A stretch of DNA of 64,000 nt, from assembly GCF_029227915.1 (NCBI RefSeq), contig NC_079876.1, positions 18,850,001-18,914,000 on the forward strand, in the 5' to 3' direction. The notes under the pieces were generated by a model, which was given only the letters and a program-made list of their open reading frames with translations, was not told the origin of the DNA and did no database searches. Every line of letters begins with the position of its first letter. Position 1 is the stretch's first letter. A program made the position numbers and the translations under genes. Below are positions 42,794 through 55,800 of the stretch, piece by piece. Source of the stretch: Hydractinia symbiolongicarpus (taxonomy: Eukaryota > Cnidaria > Hydrozoa > Anthoathecata > Hydractiniidae).

Positions 42794-45700
42794 GCATTTT
42801 ATATTTGTTGTCTAATTAATTTCTGTTTTTTAATTAAAAATCGATATTTGGTTTAATCACAATTTATTCGAAAATATAGCTTGACTTTAACTCTCTTTAT
42901 GACGGTAACGGGATATGAGGGCCTTAACGTCATTCCTCTACTCGTATTATACTGTAAGTCATAAAATTTGGTCCGATTTTTTGGTGTCAGCATTAATTTT
43001 TTCAGACATAACCATTATTTTTTAAATTTCTGATTATTAAATATGGAATTTACTTTTGACTAGATTTTCAAATTGAATTTAATGATACTCTCGACTATTT
43101 AAGCTTAATTCATCAACTCATTTAGGCGCTAATGTGATTAAAAACCAGTAAAAGATGATTCGCCTTTTTTTATCTTACGTAGCGTTTGTTTTCTGCATTA
43201 CTTGCTTGGAAAGGTACCTCTTTCCCTCTTTGCATCGAAACGAACAACTTTACAGAGCGCCAAACCCGAAAACTTATTATAAAGAAAAATAAGTCTAAAC
43301 AATGTCAGACGTTAATGGGTGTTGTATCAGGAAATAAAAACAGCCTTGGGTGTAAATGAGCGAAGGAGGTAAAATTACATATACTACTTATAATAAGCAC
43401 AATTTACAGCTTCAATTAATTATTGAAGATTCGACAGAAAATTTTCGAGGACTATTCTTATTTATCAGTGTTACCATACTGCGATTTTTCTTTTCCTAAA
43501 ATTCGGTAAATTATAATGTTCGGTTGAAGCTTGGCATGTTGAATGTTATCTTAATTGGCCGAATGTGAAATATAAACTTATCTTGGTTTCAAACGATAGA
43601 TTTCTTTATATGAATATTTTCCTTAAAATGTATATATTATTATAATTGGACCAAAACCTTTTTAAATAAATTTTATACGTGAACAAAAATGGTAGTCAAA
43701 ATACTGATCAGAAAAGCGACACCTAAATTTATTGCGACCATTAAAATGTACTCATAGAATACTTTATAGTACTTTGGTTAAGTCTTGCATTAACAGCAAA
43801 AAATTGTCACGGATTTAACAGCTAAATTGCCATCAAAATACTTGCATTTTAAATGTTATATGTAGCGAATTTTTGTAACGCAACTTAGCGTTTATAATAA
43901 GTTCCCAGATTTAGTTAATTTACTACTTTTTTTGCTTACCGCTTTTCTTTTTTTGGCGCATTAAAACTGAAATGTGTCAATTTTAAAATCATACAGAGTT
44001 ATTTTTCCCTTTATTATTTTTAATAGGAATTATTGTTTTTATTTTAGGGAGTGTTTGCTTTAAAATCAGGTGCAAGCAACTAATATATTTGCAGACTAAA
44101 ATTCTGCATACATCTTATTTTGATTACCGTTTTTCCTGCTGGTATTGTTAGGGTTAATCATTGATTGATCGCAAGGCTTAAAATGTTTACGTCTTGCAAA
44201 GCAACTATCCAAAGAGGTTGACACTGGCATACTTAACGCTATAATTTGAAGCATGTATTTAAAGAATGTATTTAAAATATGTATTAAAGCAAGTTTGCTA
44301 ATGTGGATGTTTTTCTGCTTTGTTTCTTTTTAATTCTTAACAATTTTTGTTTAAGCGCTTGTTTTATAAACAATTAAGATAATATATTGAGCAATGTGTT
44401 ATATTGCAATTAAAGATTGATGTAAAACAAAATGAAAGACGATTCTTGATTGCAATTAATAGAAAGTTTCGACAAATAAGCTTTTCAAAAATAGATTTAT
44501 TGTATTGTATTTTAAAAATCAAGGAAGGATAAAGTAAAAATATATTACGATGGAATTGAAACAAAAACCACATGTCTGACACATTTTGTTTTTGTTTTAC
44601 ATTATTTTTATAAAAAAAAAACACTAAAATAGCTATACAAGACGATGAATGGATACCCTAGGTATTGCTATAATTTCGGCAAAACAAACATCTTCTACAG
44701 GTGTACCAAATGTTTTTCTTTAATAACTATGTCTTAAAGAGATTTGCTGTCCTGGATTACTTGCTTAAAGAAATAACGTTTCTTGAAGCAGGATGTTTCT
44801 GGACAATATTTTCTTAGTGTTATCAATTTGGACAACTCTATCAAAACAGCAAAATGGTAATTGGTAATTTTTACATATGTTTTTCTTTCTCTGCGTGAGT
44901 AGACGTTGAAGATCACGTCCCTTGTCTTTTAATCTATATCATTGCCGTGACTTGTTTATCACAATATGTTTTTGTATTTAAACGATAAATACATTACAGC
45001 ACAGTGCTAAAAAGATGTCAAATTATTTTCAGTGTAAAACAACCGAAAATTTGAAAAATGAAAAAGCAAAATAAAAAACATTTAAGATTTTTAACTTATT
45101 TACTGCTAATTGTTTAATCTCGCTTAATATGTAAATAATTGAATAATTTCGTGAAAGATAGACAATCAAAATTTTGCAAGATGGATAAATTATATAACTT
45201 TTCACAAAAAGCTGCTATGGGATTTATTTAGGTCTACAAAGTATTGGTTAACTTCAACATTTTTTATGTGAATTCATCAGTAATTTGAAATTCCAACAAA
45301 ATGCAATGACTACCAATGGTTTATAATTCATTCCGAAAAATCTGATGCATTTTTTTTTATCCGAAAAATGTTCTCCGACTCTCCACAACCTCGTAAATTG
45401 TTATCAACTTTTGTTTTTTTAAATCAACACTTGGTGAGGTATATTATCATTCATATTTCTCAAACAAGAAGCATTTGTATATTATAAGAGATTCTTGTAT
45501 TGTGTTCTCTGTTACTTCAAACGATATTTAAGGAAAAACTTCCAGAGAAAAAAACATTTAGGCGCGCAATGACATAGCTGTATGGTTGCCAAACATGTCT
45601 GTTAGGTTTAAAGAAAAAATAAAGTGGTATTGTAAGTCCAGTACTACAAAGGTCTTTGTAAAATTTACGATACGCGCCATCTTTGTTGTTATCAATGTTT

Positions 45701-46724
45701 TTCTTTACCAGTCCCGGCGTTTTAATTTGAATAGGAAATGTTGAAACTGAATATTTTTGGTGAAAGTCAACAAACAGTCATATAGGTATGAAATCGACGT
45801 TTTATTTAGTTAAAACCGGGTATTGTGGACAAAAGGTAGTCAATAGCCATGTAACTATAAAATAGTGACAGTGTTATAAGAGAAAAATATCAACGTTTAG
45901 CCTGGAAAAAATCCTTAGTAACTAATTCTTTGAATTTTTTTTTTCGTATTTAAAAAGGCATTACTCCCATCACAAATCCGCAGGAGGAGAAAAAAAACGA
46001 AGAGAAAGAATATGTCTGCGTGTTTTATGCTAATAATTTGAAATCACTATTCGTTAGTCTATGAAAATTTCATCGGGAAATTAATGTATTTCTTGCATCC
46101 TTGCCCGCCTAACCTTAATATGTACCACCTTAATATGTACCACCGCACAGGCGGTACATACTTAGGTGTGCTAACTCAGATAAAAATATTTAAAAAAAAC
46201 CTATTTACCTAATACATTTCGTTGAGGAATAATTTTCAGCTGTGACGAAAACGAAAGCTAATAGATAAGTTGCTTGACAGTGTTTGCAAATGTATATAAA
46301 TATATGTATGTAAATCTAACTTTGCACGCTTTTGCACATCTTTTGGTAGGTAAAAATGCAGAATAGCAAAATTATTATGAAATTATACAGATTCTTTGAA
46401 AGCACAAGATTCAAAAAGGACTGCAACTACTTTTCTAACTATATTTTCGTTCTTAAAAAAGTTTATGTTTTCTACCTACTGAGCGCGCGTATCCAATGTT
46501 CTCTATTCAAAATAAAGATATTACGCCACACAGAAATTTATTTATCGGGTCTAACTGTTCGCATTGGTGGCATCGTACGGAAATAACAGAAGAGAAAGAA
46601 AGCACAACTTATGACATCATACATTTTCACCATTTTTTTTTTCTTTTTTTTTAACTTAATTAGTATTGATTTACATTTTTCTTGACAAGTTGCACCATTT
46701 TCAATATATTTTCATTTGTTTTAG
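42794..46724. other. Upstream region of the tandem-NIDO gene
   Basis: AT-rich, no secure exon. A possible signal-peptide exon lies at 43155-43213. A short inverted TATGTACCACC / GGCGGTACATA motif is at 46120-46165. The true first exons of the NIDO gene are probably here or further left. Confidence 0.4.
43155..43213 (+). CDS. Candidate signal-peptide exon, low confidence
   Basis: ATG followed by a typical secretory leader (MIRLFLSYVAFVFCITCLE) and a donor-like AAG|GTACCT. It leaves two bases over, while the first NIDO exon needs one, so at least one more exon would have to lie between. A secreted or membrane protein is expected for NIDO domains, which is why the leader is worth noting. Confidence 0.3.
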
Positions 46725-46846
46725 TTCTTTATCCATACGGAGTGGATAATGGCGATACGGTTATGGACATTTCAAAGAAAAAAATGTCAGTTCTGAAGTT
46801 AACAAAACCTATGCTGTTGTTTTCGAGTCCTGCTACAGAAGTTCAG
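46725..46846 (+). CDS. NIDO module 1, exon A
   Basis: Acceptor TTGTTTTAG, donor CAG|GTATCG. LYPYGVDNGD, then LTKPMLLFSSP. 122 nt, enters after one base of a codon, leaves phase 0. A 3.7-kb intron follows. Confidence 0.8.
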
Positions 46847-49800
46847 GTATCGCTTTGTTTAAATTTTTTTTACTTTGTTCTTTCAGTGGTACCCTATTGG
46901 TACGTCATTTTTACTATAGGTTTTATATTAAAAATGAGCAAATTTATGGGACTTTTAAGTTATTTCTCCAATCGCTGGATTTGGAATCCCATTAAGGGTT
47001 AAACAAGACGTATGATATACGCAAACAACCTCGCGAATAAAGTTTACAAAAAGCTGTCTATCAAATTGGGATTTTTGTTACGAAGTTGAACACAACATAT
47101 TTTACTATTCAGATACACAATAATATTTGTTACACACTTATTTTTCAAAATTGATTTGTGAGACCTTCCTGAACGGAAAATTCCTCGAACTTTTAATTTT
47201 CGATGGGTCCGTCTTGGGTGAACCGACTGACAGGAAGAAGAAAGACCACAAACCCACAAACCCCAAAATTTGCGAAATTCATTAATTCAGTTAATTCTGC
47301 CTACATTCACTTTTAAAAAGTTTGGTGGAAACACCTTTATTTACTAGTTAGTTAAACAAGTGTTTTGAACACTTGTCTTATCTTTTTAAAAAAGAAAAAA
47401 GAAAAAAAAAGTAAAAATAGTTACCAAGATAAGATTCGAACACACGACGACTCCCGTGTCGGTGCTCAGAGAGGCAAAAATTTCCATTCTTGTAGGACAC
47501 ATTTGCGTTTTAATACAAGCTCACGAGCTTGTAATAATTGCCAAATCCCAAAGTAACTTCGAGACATGTGAACAATACTAACATTTAAAACATCAAGAAC
47601 GGCCTGTTTTTGAACAGACCATTTTTCAGTCCATAAATAATCAGTTTTTTGAAACTTGAGTCACAATTTGTGTCAGGGGAGAAGAGGGAGTTTACATTGG
47701 ATACGGTTGGCTAGTCTAATTTATGTTTTTTCTAAAATACTTTTGATAAGAATCCAGTTCTTCAGCGTTTTGGAGATTCCTGTTTTTACTAGACATTTGC
47801 GGAAGCTGTTAATTACCCAAAACTATGACTATTAAGCTGAAAACTATTGATCGCTACTTTAGTATTATCTGTGACGAAATGGTAGAAAAAATTTCACTTG
47901 TCGTAACTTTTGTTCGTGTCTTGGACTGCTGAAAGTTTCGCCATTGACATGAATTTAAAAACGTGCAAAGGGTTAAACATTCCAAATTATTTCCCTGAAC
48001 TTTTGCTAATGAATTTTTATCTTGCTCTAAAGTTAAGAGAATTTAACCCTATTCGGTCCGGGGGGGGCGGATTCCGTCCCCCCTGACGGTTTTTTTTTAG
48101 TAACTCCTGATTGCTTTGTTATATGGCTATGATACTTACTGAGTTTCAACATTTATCTATTAGACACCTGCATGCTAATTTTTTAGGTCCCATACCTTTT
48201 AGAGGCTTTGATATTAGCCATTACTCGAGACTACCCCTAAAAATCTCTATGAAATCCTTATGATGGGGAAAATATAATAACTCCTGTTAGGATTATCCTT
48301 AGAACTTGAAACTTGCAACACAACTTTTTTTCATCAAGAAGAATCATTTTGAATAATTTGAACACGTGACTAATCCGATTTCCCGATTTTGTCGGATTTT
48401 ACCCAAAAATCGGAAAAAACGGATTTTTGGCAATTTTTGGCAATTTTTCATCCGATCCATGTAAAAACCGGAAGATATGTTAAATAACTTTTATTTAGCT
48501 TTCAGAAACATCAAACAGAATGTAAAAATTCGCTCTAGAACAAAAGTAATTATATTTTAAGCAGATAGTGGCATTTTTAACAATTTTCAAGCTTTTGATG
48601 ACGTCACAGAAAATGTGCTGACGCAAGCAAATTTTTTTGGCGCCATTTTGTTCCTTTTATGACGTACTATAAGTGTGCCAAGTTTGATTCAATGTGAACA
48701 ACCCTATGAAAAGTTATTGAGGGGGGCGAAATCCGCCCCCCCCCCCCCCCCCCGGTCATAGTATGTTCGAAAAACCCCGGACCGAATAGGGTTAAGGAAG
48801 AATTTTTCCATCTGAAAGACGAATTATTCCGACCGCCAGTGTTAGGAAATATAAAACGTAGCTTTAAAAGTGGGCTTTGTTTTACTTTTAACTTTTTTCT
48901 TAACCTTAGAAAATTGTTTATAAGAGCATATTAGGAAGAGAAATCCAAGCGAAAGCGATAGATGGTGCCATGATGCAATCTCACTTAATGAATTTAATCG
49001 AATTAGTTCACAAAAAGTGATTTTGTGAACTAATTCGATGCAAAAACGGATTGGATTTGTTCTTGAGAGCCACGTAGAAAAATAATCTTCCACTAAAAAT
49101 TTATTACTGCAAATTCAAATAAATTACGCATGTCAAAGAAACTTTACGTGTTGGTGTACAATTTCTAATTCCATAGCCCTTATTTATATGTAGAGTAGCA
49201 ATTTATCAAAAATATGGGCTTTTGATAATGCAATCCAGTTATATCCAAAGCATGTTAGAAAGAATTATTCAATGATAAAATTGATGAAAGTCTTTTAGTG
49301 TTACATCATTAGCATATGGTATGGTTTTTACTCGCAATGTGTTTGGCCAAGAGACGACTTCTACTTATTTTTCAATTCTACAGTGCAAAAATCCTATATT
49401 TGTTATTAAACAAATGAATAAATGAAAGCCATTGGCTTATTCAACTAATCAGTAAAAAGGATATTGCGCTATTTCAGCCATATAGAATATAATGATTTCA
49501 AGAAATAAGTTGCTGTTAATGTTTTGAAACTTATTATTATTATTATTATTCCGAATATTTATACAGGATATAGCCACTTTTGAAACACTGTTATCAATGT
49601 GGGTCCTGTGTTCGGAATGTATACATTAAGTATACACCGGCATTACCTACCCAATTTCCCTCACATGGCATGGGTTAACCCGTAGCTGTAGTAAAGACAC
49701 TTGCTAAACATACCCGCGCTGTGGACCGAACCACGGACCTTGTGATTACGAAGCGAACTCCATAACCACAAGGCCACGCGCTATCGTAAGTAAAAACATA

Positions 49801-52800
49801 TTGTGTCGTCCCAATCAAACATTCAGACTTATAAATCTGTGAAAGCTATGTGACTATCATGCTGGAAATACAAAAACAATTCACACGACTTAACATCTTA
49901 AGTACCTAGTCCGCTGTCAAAAACCCCCAGCCTGCTCGTTTTCGTCACACGGCATTATAATGTGCCAATAATGATCGCAGGCTGTAATAATTTAGCAACC
50001 ATATTTTTGTATTGTGGCTTGCTAATTGGTTCAATTTTTAAAGTAAGCGTGAAACTGCCTATCTAAGTAGATTATAATGAAACACCTTTGCATTGTATCT
50101 CGTACGTATTTTTGTGTATTATCTGTGCGATCTTAAGAACGGCTCCAACATTGTGTTACAAACATTCAGGCGGTGAAATTTAAGGGTATCTTACTTTATG
50201 TTTTGCCATGGAGGTATAAAAATATTGTATAGCTCCATAGTTCGCCACACCAAAATTACTGGTCATCAAAAAGTTCAATTTAGCTAAATATTCATAAACG
50301 TAATGTATGATCAAACTTCAAAATGAATTCATTTTACACTTTGAAGCAATTCAAACATCAAGTTTTACCTAGGAAAGCTTTAAAATTCCTATATGATTAA
50401 TTAAATTCAATGTGTGCAGAATTTTAGATATTTTCGTGGTGTGATAAAATTTTCTAATACTTAACAACATAATTTTGCAGTATGTTAGGTACCTGTAACC
50501 CTATGGGCAACTAAGATAATATTTATTCATGATATTTATTATTTAGATATATAACGACGGTGACTTATTCATGAAAGCCAACTCAAATGCGAATCCGTAT
50601 GACATTTACTTATCAATCTACAGAATCCCAATCGTTGATGCTTATCCGGCGTACATGTATTACAGAGAAACCACGGATTCTCATATTTTAAAGAACGCAT
50701 CAGAAGATATCGGAAAATATGTCCATGGTACATTCCACTCCAGTCGAGCTATTATTGTGACTTCAATAAAGATACCAAGCCATCCACTTATCAGTAAATA
50801 TCATACGCACCAATGTATTCTTGCAACAAATGGAACTGCAACCTTTGTCATACTTAACTACGCGCGTCTTGATTATTCACATGCATTTGTTGGATACAAT
50901 GAAGAAGATTGCAGTAATGAGATATTTCAACCTTCAAAATTCAGTCGGTCGCTCGTTGTAACTTCTAATATGGGAATAACTGGTCGCCATGTGTTTTTAC
51001 TGACGAAGAAATGTAAAGTTCCAGGTACGTTTCTCAACAACTACTACAGCAAACTAAGAGGAATGAGCTTTATTTATTTAGCAGGCACGATATGAATCGC
51101 AACATGAAACAATAACAAATAATAATAACAACAAGGACAATAACGCTTTCAGTAACATCTTTAGAATTATATCCCTATGGACAGAAGGAGGGTGATAACA
51201 TCATGAAACCTGGATATCATTACACAGAAAGTTTTCAGCTGGAACAACCTTTGTTAATATTTTCAAGAATGGTTAAAACACTATATGTAAGTAAATATCA
51301 AATATAAAAAATGTATGAAGTATATAGACATCTGTACATCTATTTTTAAGGACGGGGTCTTTAATACGTCATGGACAAGAATATTTAGATAATAAAAGAT
51401 GTTTATATGTAATAATCTACGCTAGAAATGTTGTAAGGTAAGGGGGCGCATGTTTCCTTTATGCAATAAGAGATACTTTGAATAGCATTTTAGCCAGTAT
51501 GGAGGTGTTGACTTTTTAAGATTTTTACGCAGACACAACTATGGTTTGACCTTCTTCTATTTTCTCTATTTTCGAAAAGAATTTGTCTGATTAAGGAATA
51601 AGACTACCCATACATTTCTTTTATGTTCCAGACCTTTCTTTCTCCTTTTATTAGAAAAACTTAACGTTTTATTGTTTCAGCAATCTACGAACCTTCAGAG
51701 TAATCAAATGAATTATTCAAAGTTAGATTACTAGCCAAAGAAAATATACATTCCAATTTGAATCAAACCTAGCTTTGGAGTCAGTCAGACACAACTGACA
51801 TATATTCTCATGTTTAGATATCAACTAATGGACTTGTATATGGAAGTATTCCACTCGTGAATGACACTATTCCATACTCAGCTTCAACAGACAAAGTGAT
51901 ATACATATTGAACTTAGACATCGACACAAGGAAACAAGGTGCTGTGTATTACAGAAAAACTCAAAATCGCACTTTACTGCAAAGCATTTCCGAAGAGATA
52001 GAACAAGTGTTGGATGTAGAATTCCAAGCAAAAGACTTAGTTATTGTAACGTTTGCAAATGTTTCAACTTATTTCCGCAAAAAACACGAAGTTACTTCTG
52101 CCCAACTGGTGATTGCAACAGACAATATAACATCGTACGCAATTTGGAATTATTTGTCTTTGATAAAGAGACTTGGCTTCTCCGAACGGATGTGCAACTT
52201 CATGGTTTCAAGGTTTAAAAAGAAATCAGTTACTAAAAGAAATCGATTTTTCGAGAAATTGTCTTTAACTGCGTGTCGCGTAAAGCAAAAAGGTAGACAT
52301 TTTCTTTAATATTTTTTATGCATTGTTCGTATTCTTCTGTGCTGCAAGTTTAAAGTTAAGGCAAAACCCTTTTGTGAGAGATTTTAACGGACAAATTTGC
52401 GGTAAAATCAAGTGAACGGATAGTTGATTTCGAGTTATTTTTACAACAGGGCTCTTTAAAATGCTAACTAATCAATATCTGTGTTCCGCAACAGGGGGAT
52501 TTTTAAATAAGGTTTTCTATGGCGTGAAATTTCAAATGATAAAGCGCCGAGAAACTGTAATCTCCTCATCATAAAATCAATCTTCCGTATAGTACCACGA
52601 AGTATTAAATAAAGCAAGAAGTTATGAAACTTTCCTTTTAACGATGGAGCTGCTTCCTATTTCTTAAAAAGTTTCAGATTGGTAAAACTACCTTTTCAGG
52701 AACGTTAAAAAACTTAAAAACGGAATCCGAAGAGTTTTAATACACGATTGGTCCTTTATTTAAAAATACAAAGAACTTTAATTTCTCATTGGTTCTCTAT

Positions 52801-55800
52801 TTCAAACATAATGAAGAATTTCGTGGCATAGACGGTAAGTCCGAAAAGGCAAAACGCCAGAAATTATACACACTTTACATCCACATAGACGTCTAAACAA
52901 CCTGTTCACAAATGATTAGTTATGTACATGATAAATATACTTATACTAGCCGGGCGACCCGGTGTCGAAACGCTGGGTTAAACTACAAGTAACAGTGCGG
53001 CCTGACGTTGAACGCTCGGTGCAGCGCCTAATAAGAACAGCAAACAGTGTCACACTTTAAGGTGGAGTATGTTTTAGTACAGGTATGTCGTGAATCTAGT
53101 AAGGAGGCCACAACATTTTAGTGTTTCGGTTGCAATGTTTTTTAAAAATATAACTTTAGCTGAAATAAAAACACAGTTTACAACTCGTTGGTACCCTGCC
53201 ATAGCAGAAACCGCCTGCTAAACTTTTTTGTGTGGAGAATGATCACGGTGAAAGTTCAAAAATTAAGTTTACTTCAGGCAGAGCGCTTAGTACGAATAAG
53301 CAATGTTGCACATCCATATAGGTGTACTACCTGTACTAAACAGAAACACAGGAAAAAGCCCGTCGTTAACATTGGACTGAGCTCTTAGTATAGTTTAACC
53401 ATGGTGCACACAGTTTATGTTTAATACTCTTTTAGCACAGTTTACAATCTCTTGTTACCCCGTCATGGCAAAAAAATTTAGTCAACATTATCTTATTTTG
53501 CAGAATAAGTTTTAGTAAACGTTAATAAATTAATCCTCACACATGCCTTTAGGCGTAATAGTCTTTTCGTAAAAAAACAATTTAAACAGAAAACACACAA
53601 AGCACCCCTTTAACACCAGGTTGAACGTTTATTACAGGTAAACCATGTCACACATGAGTACTAGGCGTAATACCATTTTTTAGAAGAACTTTATCACAAC
53701 GATTTAAAGCATACGATTTTGACATGATACACGATCTATCTAATCCAATTTGACAAATCGAATTCGATTAGTTGGATCGTGTATCATCGCCTTAAGGTGT
53801 AGCTAAGTGTTTCAAATAATATGGGAAAATATTGATAAAAGAATGTCTGTAAAAGCAATGTAAAACCAATCCAGACAGGCATGCAAGCAGGCATTCGATA
53901 AAACAAACACCAAAATATACTTGTCGCAGTACATGGTTTAGATGTCGGAATAGATAAAACACGACTGTTATAGATAAATCTTGTCGCATATCCAAATAGA
54001 GTGTTGTATTACCGCTATATGTTGTGTCGCGAATCCATAAAGCATTTTCGATGTAATGTGCTTTTGAAAAAACAACCGCCATGGAAAAACAGAATACTTA
54101 AAAATTGTGTTGCAACCAATTGTTGTATATGTCTTCTTTAACTGAAGGTAGTTATAGGTAGCCACAACACTAGTAAAAATCAGATTGAAAAGATAGCACA
54201 AAGCTAATCAATAAAATTACTAGAATCAAATCAAATTTCTAGTGTGGGAATAGATTCTTGAAATCTGGATCTACTTCATCAAAAAAATGTATTGTATATA
54301 AACCTGCAGACGTTCTGATACCTTTAGATTTTTATCCCCATGGCATTGATGAAGGAGATGTCAGAATTAGTCTGCCAGGGTATACCAGATGTTACCAATT
54401 ACCACAAGAATATTTTGACAATATTCATTACTTAAAAGGAACTTTCGTATGTATACAAACTTTTTATATTATATAACTCTCTTTAAAATTTCCATTTGTT
54501 GCTAATAGCTTCTCATATCCAGCAGAATTTACTACCTATCGGTATTCTAAATACGTGTGCAATTTTTATAACAATCTTTCCTTCTCTTATTATCATTTTT
54601 AAGATCTAGAATTTGAAACTGAAATTAATAAAAATAATTGTTAATGTATTTTCAGATGCATTTATATGATGCTTTTCAATTTGACGTATTGAATGCCCAC
54701 GGTAATGCTGCAAGAATATGCACATACTTCCAAGGTGTATATCACCTCAATATATACTACAGACGAAGCAAAGCAGATTGGATTCTTTCAAAAATTAACG
54801 ATGACCTGGGTTTTGAAGTTAATGCTACAACTGTGACAATTATTACTGCTGTTGTCAACCCTATAAGTTACATAACGTTAAGTAAGCACAAATTTCAACT
54901 GCTGATAGTATCAAATCTTTTGGACACATATGTTGTAGCATATTATATGGATTATTCTATTGAAGATAAAGACAACTTATGGATACCATCAGATCAAAAT
55001 CTAGAACATAGAACAAGCAGAAATATGAAAAGATTGGGCAGAAAAGGACATGCTTATCATTTGAAGAAGATCGTAGTTATACCAGGTAACTAAAAAATTT
55101 TATTTAAAGCCGTAAGAAGTCAACGTTATTATATCGGCGCGTTCTGCACCTGCAAGTATCTGTAACTTTAGCATAGTGAATTTCACAGTAAATCAAATGG
55201 GAGAAAAATATGGCCTAGAACTAGACTAATTCAGACCTACCTGATGTTTTTGAATTTATGAACTTTTGAACTGTAATTGGGTTGTGCCCTCATGTAAAGG
55301 GTAACAATTAGGGTTATTTCAGGTAGTCGCATTGTTACAAAAGTTCCAACTTTTAAAATATCAGTGCTTTCTTATGAACCTAGACATTTTAACAACACCA
55401 TTCAGTCCCCAATGGTTCTAATATTCTATGTCTAGTTATAAAGCAATTTTGCTTCTACCGATAAAATGTAAAATAATTTTAGGGTTCAAGCGAAGATCTA
55501 ATTGGTTTAGTTACGTCAGCCATCCTCTTTGTCACCTTTACTCAGTACGTCCCCAGAACCTTCAACATCACTTGTTTCGTTATAATCTTTGTCGACTATA
55601 ATGTCCTCATTTCTGTTATATATAGCTATTTATCTATAAAAAAACCACAAAACATGTAGTCCACTATTACTACTCACATTTTAGAGCATAAAAGCAAAAA
55701 ATAACACACGAGGTTACTAAAAAAATAGAAAGTTAGTCAACTGTAAAAATTGCATGAAAATTTAAAAAATAAGCCATAATAGCTAATGCTTAAATAAACT

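Larger units (their letters stand above)
52293..54327. other. NIDO gene intron between modules 2 and 3
   Basis: Holds a dispersed repeat (52950-53560) and a hairpin (53724-53787). The rest is AT-rich with no recognised gene. Confidence 0.5.
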
